Positions 16,825 through 25,272 of a stretch of DNA of 64,000 bases are shown one piece after another. Position 1 is the stretch's first letter; each line of letters opens with the position of its first letter. Under the pieces are notes generated by a model that saw only the letters and a program-made list of their open reading frames with translations, ran no database searches and had not been told where the DNA came from. The stretch spans positions 6,138,501 through 6,202,500 of the forward strand of contig NZ_CP081903.1 of assembly GCF_020091405.1 (NCBI RefSeq), read 5' to 3'. The translations under genes were made by a program, and so were the position numbers. The stretch is from Bacteroides cellulosilyticus (lineage in GTDB: Bacteria > Bacteroidota > Bacteroidia > Bacteroidales > Bacteroidaceae).

Positions 16825-18198
16825 TTATGTACGTTCCAATTGAACAGTGAAATGACGCATCAGGGGAGCCTCCCAAGTAATACGGACTCCATTAGTAATA
16901 CTTTCACGACGGTCGAAAACATTCTTCAACGCTACTGCTATTACATTCATGTGATTATCCGTATATACGCGGCGGGGAATAGCCAGGCGCAATAAATCCA
17001 GTCCGGTAAAACGGTTCTCACGGGTAACCGGATCACGGTCTGCCAGAATATAACCGATTTCACATCCTCTGATACCGGCTTCAAGATATAGCTCAACCGT
17101 TAGAGTCTGTGCCGGGAATTCCTTCTTCGGTACATGCGTCAGTACCTTCGTTGCATCCACAAAAATGGCATGTCCGCCTGCTGGACGCTGATAAGGAATA
17201 CCGTATTCATCCAACTTCTTTGCCAGATATTCTACCTGACGGATGCGGGTTTCCAGATTATCAAATTCCGTATTCTCATCCAGTCCTGTGGCAAGTGCAT
17301 TCATGTCACGACCATTCATACCACCGTAAGTAAGATACCCTTCATATTGCACGCAAAAGCCTTTGGCACCTTCGTACCAATCTTTTTTTCGTGTAGCAAT
17401 GAAGCCTCCCATATTGACGATACCATCCTTCTTGGCACTCATAGTCATACCATCTGCCAGGTCGAACATCTCTTTCGTAATTTCCTTTATCGTTTTACCG
17501 CTATAGCCATCTTCACGCATTTTGATGAAGTAAGCGTTTTCCGCAAAACGTGCGGAGTCAAACAATACAGGTTTATTATACTTATCCGCAAGAGCACGGA
17601 CTTCACGAAGGTTCTGCATGGATACGGGCTGTCCGCCGGCCGTGTTGTTCGTAATGGTAACGATGATAAACGGTATACGGTCAGCATGCTCCTGCAATGC
17701 TTTTTCCAATTTCACAGGATCGACATTGCCTTTAAAAGGTATTTCCAACTGAGTATTCTTCGCTTCATCGATGGTGCAATCCAAAGCAATGGCCTTCCGG
17801 CCCTCGATATGTCCCTTTGTGGTATCAAAGTGAGAGTTGCCCGGAACAATATCTCCCTCATGTACCAGATAAGAGAAAAGCACATTCTCGGCTGCACGTC
17901 CCTGATGGGTGGGAATGACATATTCAAAACCAGTCAGACGGGTGATCACTTCTTTCAGGTTGAAGAAGGAGGAAGCACCTGCATAACTTTCGTCGCCCAG
18001 CATCATCGCTGCCCATTGGCGATCGCTCATTGCTCCCGTACCGGAGTCGGTTATCAAATCGATATATACTTGCTCGGATTTCAGCTGGAACACATTGTAA
18101 TGGGCTTCTTTCAGCCATTGTTCACGTTCCTGGCGGGTACTCTTCCGAATGGGTTCCACCATTTTAATTTTCCAAGACTCTGCAAAAGGTAATTCCAT
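16825..18198 (-). CDS. tnaA: Tryptophanase
   Basis: The 457-residue protein matches tryptophanase along its whole length: LITDSGTGAMSDRQWA, GDESYAGASSF, IPTHQGRAAENV, the PLP-site DGMTMSAKKDGIVNMGG with the Schiff-base Lys, and a C-terminal RLAIPRRVYTDNHM. It splits L-tryptophan into indole, pyruvate and ammonia, and so makes this organism a candidate indole producer. No tnaC-like leader peptide or tryptophan permease gene is adjacent, unlike in E. coli. The region upstream contains the terminator of the M23 gene. Confidence 0.96.
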   Translation of the reverse strand: MELPFAESWKIKMVEPIRKSTRQEREQWLKEAHYNVFQLKSEQVYIDLITDSGTGAMSDRQWAAMMLGDESYAGASSFFNLKEVITRLTGFEYVIPTHQGRAAENVLFSYLVHEGDIVPGNSHFDTTKGHIEGRKAIALDCTIDEAKNTQLEIPFKGNVDPVKLEKALQEHADRIPFIIVTITNNTAGGQPVSMQNLREVRALADKYNKPVLFDSARFAENAYFIKMREDGYSGKTIKEITKEMFDLADGMTMSAKKDGIVNMGGFIATRKKDWYEGAKGFCVQYEGYLTYGGMNGRDMNALATGLDENTEFDNLETRIRQVEYLAKKLDEYGIPYQRPAGGHAIFVDATKVLTHVPKKEFPAQTLTVELYLEAGIRGCEIGYILADRDPVTRENRFTGLDLLRLAIPRRVYTDNHMNVIAVALKNVFDRRESITNGVRITWEAPLMRHFTVQLERT

Positions 18199-18229
18199 AG
18201 TGCTTGCTTATTATTTTGACATTTAGTTA

Positions 18230-18262
18230 ACAAAAAGACCCGTAGAAGAATTTCTACGGGTC
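18230..18262 (-). terminator. Terminator of the mutY-ssb-gldE-PPTase-M23 operon
   Basis: On the minus strand GACCCGTAGAA and TTCTACGGGTC form a perfect 11-bp stem with a 4-base loop, followed by TTTTTG. It lies 60 bases after the M23 gene. Confidence 0.85.
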
Positions 18263-18319
18263 GAATATAAGCATTTACACAAGATTTAGCAAATACTTTA
18301 CTATCTTTTTGTCAACAAA

Positions 18320-19213
18320 TCATTCCTTTGACAGAAATTTCTTCTTCTCCTTCTTACTCATCTCCCGCACAACAACCGCGACAGGATGCCAGGACTTATA
18401 CATCACACGAGGTTCAGGCTTGCCTACTTCCTCCTGAGAAAGACAAAAATCAGGTACATACGAGTAATCCGGCTGATCGGGACAATAAATACTGAAACGC
18501 AAATGGGAACCCTGCTTGTAGTTCTCTCCGCCAATGATGCCAAGCGGCTGTCCCGGAATCACCTCTTCACCCGGAGAAACAAAGATCCCTCCATTCTGGA
18601 ATAATTTATAACGGGCAAAAGTTCCGTCCTTATGGAAAACTTCCAGATAATTTTCCGTCGAATGGAACGATGTGTTTTCAGAAGTGGAAGCGGCATTATC
18701 AACAATCTCGGTCACAAGCCCGCCACGGGAAGCAAAAATGGTATCACCGGCAATTGTAGAAAAGCCAAGTCCTGTAACACGTTTCTCTCCTTCTTTCCCA
18801 AGGAATTTCTCTAAAGCCACCATCCGGTTAACACGAACCACCTTACCAGGCGCCAAAGGGAAAAGGTAGACAAAATTAGTATCCGTCTTCAAACGGTTAT
18901 TTCCTTTTTTACAGGTATAGCGATATGAGAATCCAATCGAAGCATTTTCCGTAGACGGACGCAAAGTCAACAGTCGTGTTTTACCATAATGAATAACAGC
19001 ATCATAAACCTCTCCTTCGGAAAAAGTCGTATTACTCAACCGGGAAAAAGTCATAGATACCGTATAAGGCGTATGCAACCTAGTTTCGGCATAGAAAGTC
19101 ACTTCCCCTTTGGCAGACCGTTCATAGCTTACCGTGACAGCTTTATCCGACTGTGCATAAGCCAGTAGAGGCAAACAGAAAAGAAGAAGACAAAAATAGT
19201 GTTGTAGTTTCAT
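18320..19213 (-). CDS. Secreted M23/LytM-like protein, apparently lacking catalytic residues
   Basis: This 297-residue protein has a Sec signal peptide (about residues 1-20, ending AYAQ). The C-terminal third resembles the LytM fold: FASRGGLVTEIVDN, an FHKDGTFARYKLF segment, VIPGQPLGIIGG and SHLRFSIYCP. In active M23 peptidases the last motif is HxH and the ARYKLF position carries a His; here these are HLR and no His. It is therefore likely a non-catalytic LytM protein that binds peptidoglycan or activates other hydrolases. It is the last gene of the mutY-to-M23 operon. Confidence 0.78.
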   Translation of the reverse strand: MKLQHYFCLLLFCLPLLAYAQSDKAVTVSYERSAKGEVTFYAETRLHTPYTVSMTFSRLSNTTFSEGEVYDAVIHYGKTRLLTLRPSTENASIGFSYRYTCKKGNNRLKTDTNFVYLFPLAPGKVVRVNRMVALEKFLGKEGEKRVTGLGFSTIAGDTIFASRGGLVTEIVDNAASTSENTSFHSTENYLEVFHKDGTFARYKLFQNGGIFVSPGEEVIPGQPLGIIGGENYKQGSHLRFSIYCPDQPDYSYVPDFCLSQEEVGKPEPRVMYKSWHPVAVVVREMSKKEKKKFLSKE

Positions 19214-19231
19214 AATATCATGCTTTTAAGA

Positions 19232-19864
19232 TTAATCAACTTGCCAGGTCAGCACAAAATCCGGATGCAACATATAGTGAATTTCAAATTTACGCTGTCC
19301 CGGCGTTCTGTACTCTTCAGCCGAGAAAGCCCCTTTTTCAGTAACCGTAAAAGGAAAAATACGCAGATGCTCCCGGAAATCAACCTCCGGCGTGTTCATA
19401 CATTTAAACATCACTTCTTTGGCCGACCAATGGAGCAACAAAGCCCAGGTATCCGTTCCCTGATACGAAGACAGAGGTTCATCAGCACGCATATATTTAT
19501 GCGCCACCTTATGCACCCGCTCACCGTATTGCTCTATATCAATGCCCACTTCCTTACCGGCTTCACCGATAATCACCGATACATACCCACGCGTATGAGA
19601 AATACTGATAGATGCAGATTTATCTGCCAGATACGGCTTCCCGCTGGGATAGTAAGCAACTTCCTTTTCCTCTCCCAGCAAAGTGAACAGCAACACACGA
19701 ACCGACAGCCATTCCAAACGGCGATGTTCAGCTGAGAAACGCTGCAACCCTTCCAGGTATGTTTCCTGTTGCGGAAGCATGCTCAGCAATTCATCCTGTG
19801 TTTCGTCCATCTTCCAGACTCCCCACTTATATGAAGGATACGTATGTTGTATGAAAAGAGACAT
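19232..19864 (-). CDS. 4'-phosphopantetheinyl transferase superfamily protein
   Basis: The 210-residue protein carries the Sfp/AcpT-type motifs: ISHTRGYVSVII, the Mg-binding GIDIEQYGERV, and LLHWSAKEVMFK, which hold the conserved Asp, Glu, Trp and Lys residues. Such enzymes transfer phosphopantetheine from CoA to a carrier-protein serine. It could modify the fatty-acid ACP or a secondary carrier protein. The gene lies 13 bases after gldE and 18 bases before the M23-like gene, on the same strand. Confidence 0.88.
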   Translation of the reverse strand: MSLFIQHTYPSYKWGVWKMDETQDELLSMLPQQETYLEGLQRFSAEHRRLEWLSVRVLLFTLLGEEKEVAYYPSGKPYLADKSASISISHTRGYVSVIIGEAGKEVGIDIEQYGERVHKVAHKYMRADEPLSSYQGTDTWALLLHWSAKEVMFKCMNTPEVDFREHLRIFPFTVTEKGAFSAEEYRTPGQRKFEIHYMLHPDFVLTWQVD

Positions 19865-19877
19865 ATTATTTTATAAA

Positions 19878-21224
19878 TCAATCTTTCTTATCGGAATCCG
19901 ACGGAGGAGTATTGATGGTGAACTTCACTTTAAGAATACGGCGGTTATCCATCTCCAGGACTTCAAATTCATAGTGATCGTAGGTAACCTTTTCATGCAG
20001 GGCAGGGAATTCACCTTTCAGCTCCAGCAATAATCCTGCAAGCGTATCGGAATCACCCGCCACTTCATCAAAGACTTCCTCGTCCACCTTCGTGATCTTA
20101 TAAAAATCCGTCAACTGAGTTTTGGCTTCAAACACCCACGTATGATCGTTCAGCACTGCATACGTACGTTCTTCATCATCATATTCGTCGTGAATCTCCC
20201 CGACTATCTCCTCGATGATATCCTCCATTGTCACAATTCCCGACGTACCGCCAAATTCATCAACCACAATGGCTATATGAATCTTATTGGCCTGAAAATC
20301 ACGCAGCAAATCGTCAATCATCTTAGTTTCCGGAACAAAATAGGCCGGACGTATCAGCGATTGCCAACGGAAGTCCACCTTATTCAAATGGGGCAGCAGA
20401 TCCTTGATATATAAGATACCTTTGATATTGTCCCGGTTTTCAGAGTAAATAGGAATACGGGAGTAAGCATTTTCGATAATACATTGCAATACATCCTTGA
20501 AAGGCGTGCGAATATCCAAATCAACTACGTCCAGACGGGAAGTCATCACCTCCTTCGCCGTTTCACCGCCAAAACGAATGATACCTTCCAGAATATTATT
20601 CTCTTCCTTCAGTTCCGCCTTATCCGTCAGTTCAAGGGCATGAGAAAGCTCGTCTACCGAGATATTATGGTTTTTACGGGCAAAATGCTTGTTCAGGAAT
20701 GAAGTGGAACGTACCAGCATAGAAGCTACCGGATAAAAAAGGGAACGAAACATCCAGATACCCGGAGCGGAGAAGCGGCAGAAAGCCAACGTCTTCTGGG
20801 CTGAATAAATCTTCGGCATGATTTCACCGAAAAGAAGCAGAAGGAAGGTCAGGATGACAGTCAGTATCAGAAATTCCGCAATAGGAGAATGAAACTCGAA
20901 CACACTCATGAAGAAGAAGTTGCAGAGCATGATAATGGTCACATTCACAAAATTGTTTGTTATCAGGATGGTTGCCAGCAACCTTTCCGTATCATCCAGG
21001 AGTTTACTAATCTTCTCGTCCGAGGGGTGTTTCTTCTCATCAATGGCGTTCAGGTCGGATGGAGAAAGAGAGAAAAAGGCTATTTCTGAAGCTGAGGCAA
21101 AGCCTGATACGAGCAACAGCAAACCTGCCAACACAATGGCGATAATTGCCGAAATAGTAGGGCTATGTACGGATATACCATTAAAAACATCTGCCAACTG
21201 GCATAAATAAGCGTCTGGGTCCAA
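19878..21224 (-). CDS. gldE: GldE-like CBS-pair and transporter-associated domain membrane protein (CNNM/CorC family)
   Basis: The 448-residue protein has an N-terminal CNNM/DUF21 membrane domain (hydrophobic segments at about 22-42, 85-125 and 150-175), then two CBS domains (VMTSRLDVVDLD; GTSGIVTMEDIIEEIVGE) and a C-terminal CorC_HlyC domain. In Flavobacterium this protein, GldE, is linked to gliding and stabilises GldD; Bacteroides do not glide, so its role here is more likely ion transport or secretion-related. The frame has no ATG before the hydrophobic region; the start is a TTG at 21224-21222, 23 bases after ssb. Gene order with ssb and mutY is typical of Bacteroidetes. Confidence 0.88.
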   Translation of the reverse strand: MDPDAYLCQLADVFNGISVHSPTISAIIAIVLAGLLLLVSGFASASEIAFFSLSPSDLNAIDEKKHPSDEKISKLLDDTERLLATILITNNFVNVTIIMLCNFFFMSVFEFHSPIAEFLILTVILTFLLLLFGEIMPKIYSAQKTLAFCRFSAPGIWMFRSLFYPVASMLVRSTSFLNKHFARKNHNISVDELSHALELTDKAELKEENNILEGIIRFGGETAKEVMTSRLDVVDLDIRTPFKDVLQCIIENAYSRIPIYSENRDNIKGILYIKDLLPHLNKVDFRWQSLIRPAYFVPETKMIDDLLRDFQANKIHIAIVVDEFGGTSGIVTMEDIIEEIVGEIHDEYDDEERTYAVLNDHTWVFEAKTQLTDFYKITKVDEEVFDEVAGDSDTLAGLLLELKGEFPALHEKVTYDHYEFEVLEMDNRRILKVKFTINTPPSDSDKKD

Positions 21225-21247
21225 AGATCTTGGTTTTAGTTAAACAA

Positions 21248-21706
21248 TTAGAACGGTAAATCGTCCGTTGTATTATCTTGTGCAGGAGTTGCCTGCGATT
21301 GTGCCATGGGTTGTGCGGGAGTACCTTGTGACATACCCGGTTGTGGAGCGGCAGCACCCAGTGCAGCAGTTCCTCTGGGGCTCAACATCTCCATAGAGTC
21401 CACAAAGATTTCCGTAACATAGCGCTTTGCACCTGTTTGGTCATCATATGAACGGGTACGTATTTTGCCTTCCACATAAAGTTTATCCCCTTTATGCACA
21501 TATTTTTCGGCTGTTTCTGCCAGTCCGCGCCAAAGTACCAGATTGTGCCATTCCGTCCGTTCGGGTACCTGCGTACCGTTAGCCAATGTGTATGCACGGT
21601 CTGTAGTAGCCAAAGGCAAAGAAGCCACAGCGATACCGGAATCAAGGTATCTTACTTCAGGATCTCTACCTACATTTCCAATCAATATTACTTTATTTAC
21701 TGACAT
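21248..21706 (-). CDS. ssb: Single-stranded DNA-binding protein
   Basis: The 152-residue protein starts with the OB-fold MSVNKVILIGNVGRDPEVRY and continues with RTEWHNLVLW and LYVEGKIRTRSY. A Gln/Pro/Ala-rich flexible tail ends in the acidic tip DDLPF, which recruits replication and repair enzymes. It binds single-stranded DNA during replication and repair. It lies 78 bases downstream of mutY and 23 bases upstream of gldE. Confidence 0.95.
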   Translation of the reverse strand: MSVNKVILIGNVGRDPEVRYLDSGIAVASLPLATTDRAYTLANGTQVPERTEWHNLVLWRGLAETAEKYVHKGDKLYVEGKIRTRSYDDQTGAKRYVTEIFVDSMEMLSPRGTAALGAAAPQPGMSQGTPAQPMAQSQATPAQDNTTDDLPF

Positions 21707-21784
21707 AAGCCTTTTTTCTTTTTATTTGAATTTGCTGCCAAAATTAAACAGAATAATCACACAATGCAAGAGTTAGCGCAACTT

Positions 21785-22825
21785 TTATAGATATTTCTCC
21801 AGAAAGGCATGCACCAGGCGAGAGACCGCATACTGCTCCAAATCCTCTGTTTTCACCCGCTGGAAGGCAGAAAAAGAAGTGGAACTTTCCGGTAAAACAA
21901 CTTCATAGAAATTAGCATAAATCACCCTGTGGGAGAGCACATGCTTCACATTTCCACTGATTAAGCGCAGTCCCGAAGCTTCCCCGTCTGCAAAAAGCGC
22001 GCGTACCTGCGGCAATTCACGAAACTCTTCTTCCGTCACAGGCGCTTCCGTTTCTATCAGCGGAAATTCGAAAAGATTTTTCCAGATATCATCCTCCGTC
22101 CGCTTATGTAAGTAGGTACACGCGCCCACACGTACATATATATAGTTGAAATAACGATTGGTGGTTTTCGTCTTATGCTGCTTTACGGGCAACTTCGTTA
22201 TCGTGCCCTCCTTCAGGGCGGAGCAACTGTCAACCAAAGGGCAAAACAGGCAATTCGGTGATTGCGGCGTACACTGTATGGCACCGAAATCCATTATCGC
22301 CTGATTGTAGACAGCAGGCTGCGATTTATCCATCATCTCATCTGCCAAAGCAGCAAACAATTTCTTGCCTTCCGTACTATCCACTGGCGTATCAATGCCG
22401 AAATAGCGGGAAAGCACACGATAGACATTCCCGTCCACCACAGCATAAGGCATACCGTAGGCGGATGAGCAAATAGCCGCAGCAGTATAGTCCCCTACCC
22501 CTTTCAACGCACGCACCCCTTCATAAGTAGCCGGAAAAACACCATTCATGCTTTTTGCCGCCGCATGCAGATTGCGTGCACGGGAATAATACCCCAGTCC
22601 CTGCCAGCATTTCATCACTTCATCTTCCGGTGCTTCAGCCAAGGCTGTCACATTAGGAAAACGATGGATAAAACGCAAAAAATAATCATAACCCTGCGCT
22701 ACCCGGGTCTGTTGCAGTATAATCTCTGAAATCCATATAATATAAGGGTCAGTGGTATCCCGCCAAGGCAATTCACGCTTGTTTTCGGCATACCAGGCTA
22801 TCAATTTCTCACTAAATATATTCAT
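21785..22825 (-). CDS. mutY: A/G-specific adenine glycosylase
   Basis: The 346-residue protein has the MutY layout: SEIILQQTRV (catalytic Glu region), the helix-hairpin-helix LKGVGDYTAAAI, catalytic-Asp segment VVDGNVYRV, and four Cys in C-x6-C-x2-C-x5-C spacing near residue 190 for the 4Fe-4S cluster. A C-terminal NUDIX-like domain (residues about 230-346) recognises 8-oxoguanine. It removes adenine mispaired with 8-oxoG. It is the first gene of the operon with ssb and gldE. Confidence 0.95.
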   Translation of the reverse strand: MNIFSEKLIAWYAENKRELPWRDTTDPYIIWISEIILQQTRVAQGYDYFLRFIHRFPNVTALAEAPEDEVMKCWQGLGYYSRARNLHAAAKSMNGVFPATYEGVRALKGVGDYTAAAICSSAYGMPYAVVDGNVYRVLSRYFGIDTPVDSTEGKKLFAALADEMMDKSQPAVYNQAIMDFGAIQCTPQSPNCLFCPLVDSCSALKEGTITKLPVKQHKTKTTNRYFNYIYVRVGACTYLHKRTEDDIWKNLFEFPLIETEAPVTEEEFRELPQVRALFADGEASGLRLISGNVKHVLSHRVIYANFYEVVLPESSTSFSAFQRVKTEDLEQYAVSRLVHAFLEKYL

Positions 22826-22902
22826 CTCTATTACAGATAGTTATAAAAGTCTAAAAAGGGCAACATCTTTCGCCTCGGACGGTTACCTTCTTTGCAATTC
22901 AT

Positions 22903-22933
22903 GGCTACATCCCTAATATAAAAGGGTGTAGCC
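22903..22933. other. Hairpin in the mutY-hup intergenic region
   Basis: GGCTACATCCCT and AGGGTGTAGCC form an 11-bp stem with one mismatch around an 8-base loop. There is no T run on either side, so it is not a simple terminator. It could lie in the mutY leader. Confidence 0.4.
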
Positions 22934-23038
22934 CTTCCTACAGCACAAAAATAGTTCTTTTTCCCCCAACAAACCTTAATCAAAAGACTTTTTTAGAAAA
23001 TTGTCCAGAATATATTTTTTAGAGAGCGTAAAAAGCTA

Positions 23039-23046
23039 TATATTTG
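23039..23046 (+). promoter_or_regulatory. -7 promoter box of hup
   Basis: TATATTTG is a perfect TAnnTTTG match 50 bases before the hup start. A T-rich stretch sits at the -33 position. Confidence 0.55.
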
Positions 23047-23096
23047 CAGTCCAAAAAATTAGGAAACTATAGTAATAATATTTTTTTTAAAGAAAA

Positions 23097-23372
23097 ATGA
23101 CTAAAGCTGATATTGTAAACGAAATTACAAAGAACACCGGGATTGACAAAGTAACAGTGCTTACTACGGTTGAAGCGTTCATGGACACAGTAAAAGCATC
23201 TTTATCAAAAGATGAAAATGTTTACCTCCGCGGGTTTGGTAGCTTCGTAGTGAAGAAAAGAGCACAGAAAACTGCTCGTAACATCTCAAAGAATACTACG
23301 ATTATCATTCCGGAACACAACATTCCGGCATTTAAGCCTGCAAAAACATTCACCATCTCCGTGAAGAAATAA
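23097..23372 (+). CDS. hup: HU-family DNA-binding protein
   Basis: The 91-residue protein is a typical HU/IHF monomer: MTKADIVNEITKNTGI start, LRGFGSFVVKKRAQKTARN for the DNA-contacting arm, and IPAFKPAKTFTISVKK at the end. It bends and compacts DNA as a dimer. It leads the hup, small basic protein and rng series on the plus strand, with its own promoter. Confidence 0.95.
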   Translation: MTKADIVNEITKNTGIDKVTVLTTVEAFMDTVKASLSKDENVYLRGFGSFVVKKRAQKTARNISKNTTIIIPEHNIPAFKPAKTFTISVKK

Positions 23373-23408
23373 TAAACAAGAGTATTAACCTATTAAATTA
23401 TTGAAGCT

Positions 23409-23501
23409 ATGCCTAGCGGAAAGAAGAAAAAAAGACATAAAATGTCTACGCACAAGCGTAAAAAAAGACTAAGAAAGAACAGACATAAAAGCAAAAAGTA
23501 A
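23409..23501 (+). CDS. 30-residue highly basic protein, AURKAIP1/COX24 (mS38/bS22-like) type
   Basis: An ATG 36 bases after hup opens a 30-codon frame starting MPSGKKKKRHKMSTHKRKKR and rich in Lys, Arg and His throughout, ending in TAA. The pattern of a KRxKM...HKxKKRLRKNR core matches the C-terminal COX24/AURKAIP1 domain of mitochondrial ribosomal protein mS38 and the short bacterial bS22-like proteins. I recall such short proteins from Bacteroidetes annotations. It is therefore probably a ribosomal small-subunit protein that inserts into rRNA. Position between HU and RNase G, also an RNA-processing enzyme, fits. Confidence 0.75.
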   Translation: MPSGKKKKRHKMSTHKRKKRLRKNRHKSKK

Positions 23502-23648
23502 TTTTTAGTCTGAAGGACAGAAATAAAGAACAAACTTGTGAAGCTATTTGTCTCGCGAGTTTGTTCTTTGTTTAAGTAACAAATTGTAGTCGGCAAGGCT
23601 ACTTATACCCCTCGCTGACTTTAGAACCTAAAAAAGCAAGAAAAAATT

Positions 23649-25223
23649 GTGACAAGCGAACTCGTTGTAGACGTACAGCCCAAAGAGGTTTCCATCGCCC
23701 TGCTCGAAGACAAGAGCCTGGTGGAACTTCAAAGCGAAGGAAGAAATCTTTCTTTCTCGGTGGGCAACATGTATTTAGGACGAATCAAGAAATTGATGCC
23801 CGGCCTGAATGCCTGCTTCGTGGACGTGGGTTACGAGAAAGACGCTTTTCTTCATTATCTGGACTTAGGTCCTCAATTTAACTCGTTAGAGAAGTACGTA
23901 AAGCAAACTTTAAGCGATAAAAAGAAACTACCGCAAATCACCAAAGCAACCATACTTCCCGATCTTGAAAAAGATGGTACCGTAGCCAATACACTCAAGG
24001 TGGGACAAGAAGTAGTGGTGCAAATTGTCAAGGAGCCTATCTCTACCAAAGGTCCGCGCCTGACTTCCGAAATCTCATTTGCCGGAAGATATTTGGTGCT
24101 GATACCTTTCAACGACAAGGTTTCCGTATCACAAAAAATTAAATCGAGCGAAGAACGCGCCCGCCTCAAACAATTGCTGATGAGTATCAAACCGAAGAAT
24201 TTCGGAGTAATCGTCCGCACCGTTGCCGAAGGGAAACGCGTAGCCGAGCTCGACGGAGAGCTTAAAGTTTTATTAAAGCACTGGGAAGATGCTGTCACCA
24301 AAATACAGAAAGCTACTAAATTCCCGACATTGATTTACGAAGAAACCAGCCGTGCCGTAGGCTTATTGCGCGACTTGTTCAATCCTTCTTTCGAGAACAT
24401 CCACGTCAACGACGAAGCCGTGTTCCACGAAATCAAGGATTACGTAACTCTTATCGCCCCTGACCGGGCAGGAATCGTAAAACTGTATAAAGGACAACTC
24501 CCCATTTACGACAATTTTGGTATCACCAAGCAGATCAAGTCTTCATTTGGCAAGACGGTTTCATACAAGAGTGGTGCCTACCTGATTATTGAGCATACTG
24601 AGGCGCTTCACGTAGTAGACGTGAACAGCGGTAACCGCACCAAGAATGCCAACGGGCAGGAGGCCAACGCACTCGAAGTGAATCTGGGAGCTGCCGACGA
24701 ACTGGCTCGCCAGCTGCGACTGAGAGATATGGGTGGTATCATTGTGGTGGACTTCATTGATATGAACGAAGCCGAAAACAGACAAAAGCTTTACGAACGT
24801 ATGTGTGCCAACATGCAGAAAGACAGGGCAAGACATAACATCCTACCGCTCAGCAAATTCGGACTGATGCAGATTACCCGCCAGCGTGTGCGCCCGGCAA
24901 TGGATGTCAATACCACAGAAATCTGTCCCACCTGTTTCGGAAAAGGCACCATCAAGTCCTCTATCCTCTTTACGGACACTTTAGAGAGTAAAATTGACTA
25001 CTTAGTCAACAAACTGAAGATTAAGAAATTCTCGTTACACATCCACCCGTATATTGCTGCTTACATCAACCAGGGACTCGTTTCCCTGAAACGGAAATGG
25101 CAGATGAAATACGGATTTGGTATCAAGATTATTCCAAGCCAGAAACTTGCGTTCCTGGAATATGTATTCTACGACCCGCAAGGGGAAGAGATTGACATGA
25201 AGGAAGAATTCGAAATTAAATAA
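23649..25223 (+). CDS. rng: Ribonuclease G/E family protein
   Basis: The 524-residue protein has an N-terminal S1-like region (YLGRIKKLMPGLNACFVDVGYEKDAFLH, residues about 41-70), the RNase H-like catalytic part with VVDVNSGN and GGIIVVDFIDM carrying the metal-binding Asp residues, and the Zn-link motif CPTCFGKG. Its length matches RNase G rather than RNase E, which has a long C-terminal scaffold. It cuts single-stranded RNA, including in rRNA maturation and mRNA decay. The start codon is GTG at 23649-23651; no ATG lies closer to the family N-terminus. A strong terminator follows. Confidence 0.93.
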   Translation: MTSELVVDVQPKEVSIALLEDKSLVELQSEGRNLSFSVGNMYLGRIKKLMPGLNACFVDVGYEKDAFLHYLDLGPQFNSLEKYVKQTLSDKKKLPQITKATILPDLEKDGTVANTLKVGQEVVVQIVKEPISTKGPRLTSEISFAGRYLVLIPFNDKVSVSQKIKSSEERARLKQLLMSIKPKNFGVIVRTVAEGKRVAELDGELKVLLKHWEDAVTKIQKATKFPTLIYEETSRAVGLLRDLFNPSFENIHVNDEAVFHEIKDYVTLIAPDRAGIVKLYKGQLPIYDNFGITKQIKSSFGKTVSYKSGAYLIIEHTEALHVVDVNSGNRTKNANGQEANALEVNLGAADELARQLRLRDMGGIIVVDFIDMNEAENRQKLYERMCANMQKDRARHNILPLSKFGLMQITRQRVRPAMDVNTTEICPTCFGKGTIKSSILFTDTLESKIDYLVNKLKIKKFSLHIHPYIAAYINQGLVSLKRKWQMKYGFGIKIIPSQKLAFLEYVFYDPQGEEIDMKEEFEIK

Positions 25224-25226
25224 GAA

Positions 25227-25266
25227 AGACGGCGAAGTAAATCAGAAACTTCGCCGTCTTTTTTTG
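25227..25266 (+). terminator. Terminator after rng
   Basis: Perfect 12-bp arms AGACGGCGAAGT and ACTTCGCCGTCT with a 9-base loop are followed by a run of eight Ts. Confidence 0.92.
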
Positions 25267-25272
25267 TTTTCC

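Noticed and set aside
17134..18192. A 352-codon plus-strand ORF antisense to tnaA
   Set aside because: It lies wholly opposite tryptophanase, whose sequence is complete and recognisable; its translation has no family pattern and is typical of a shadow frame.
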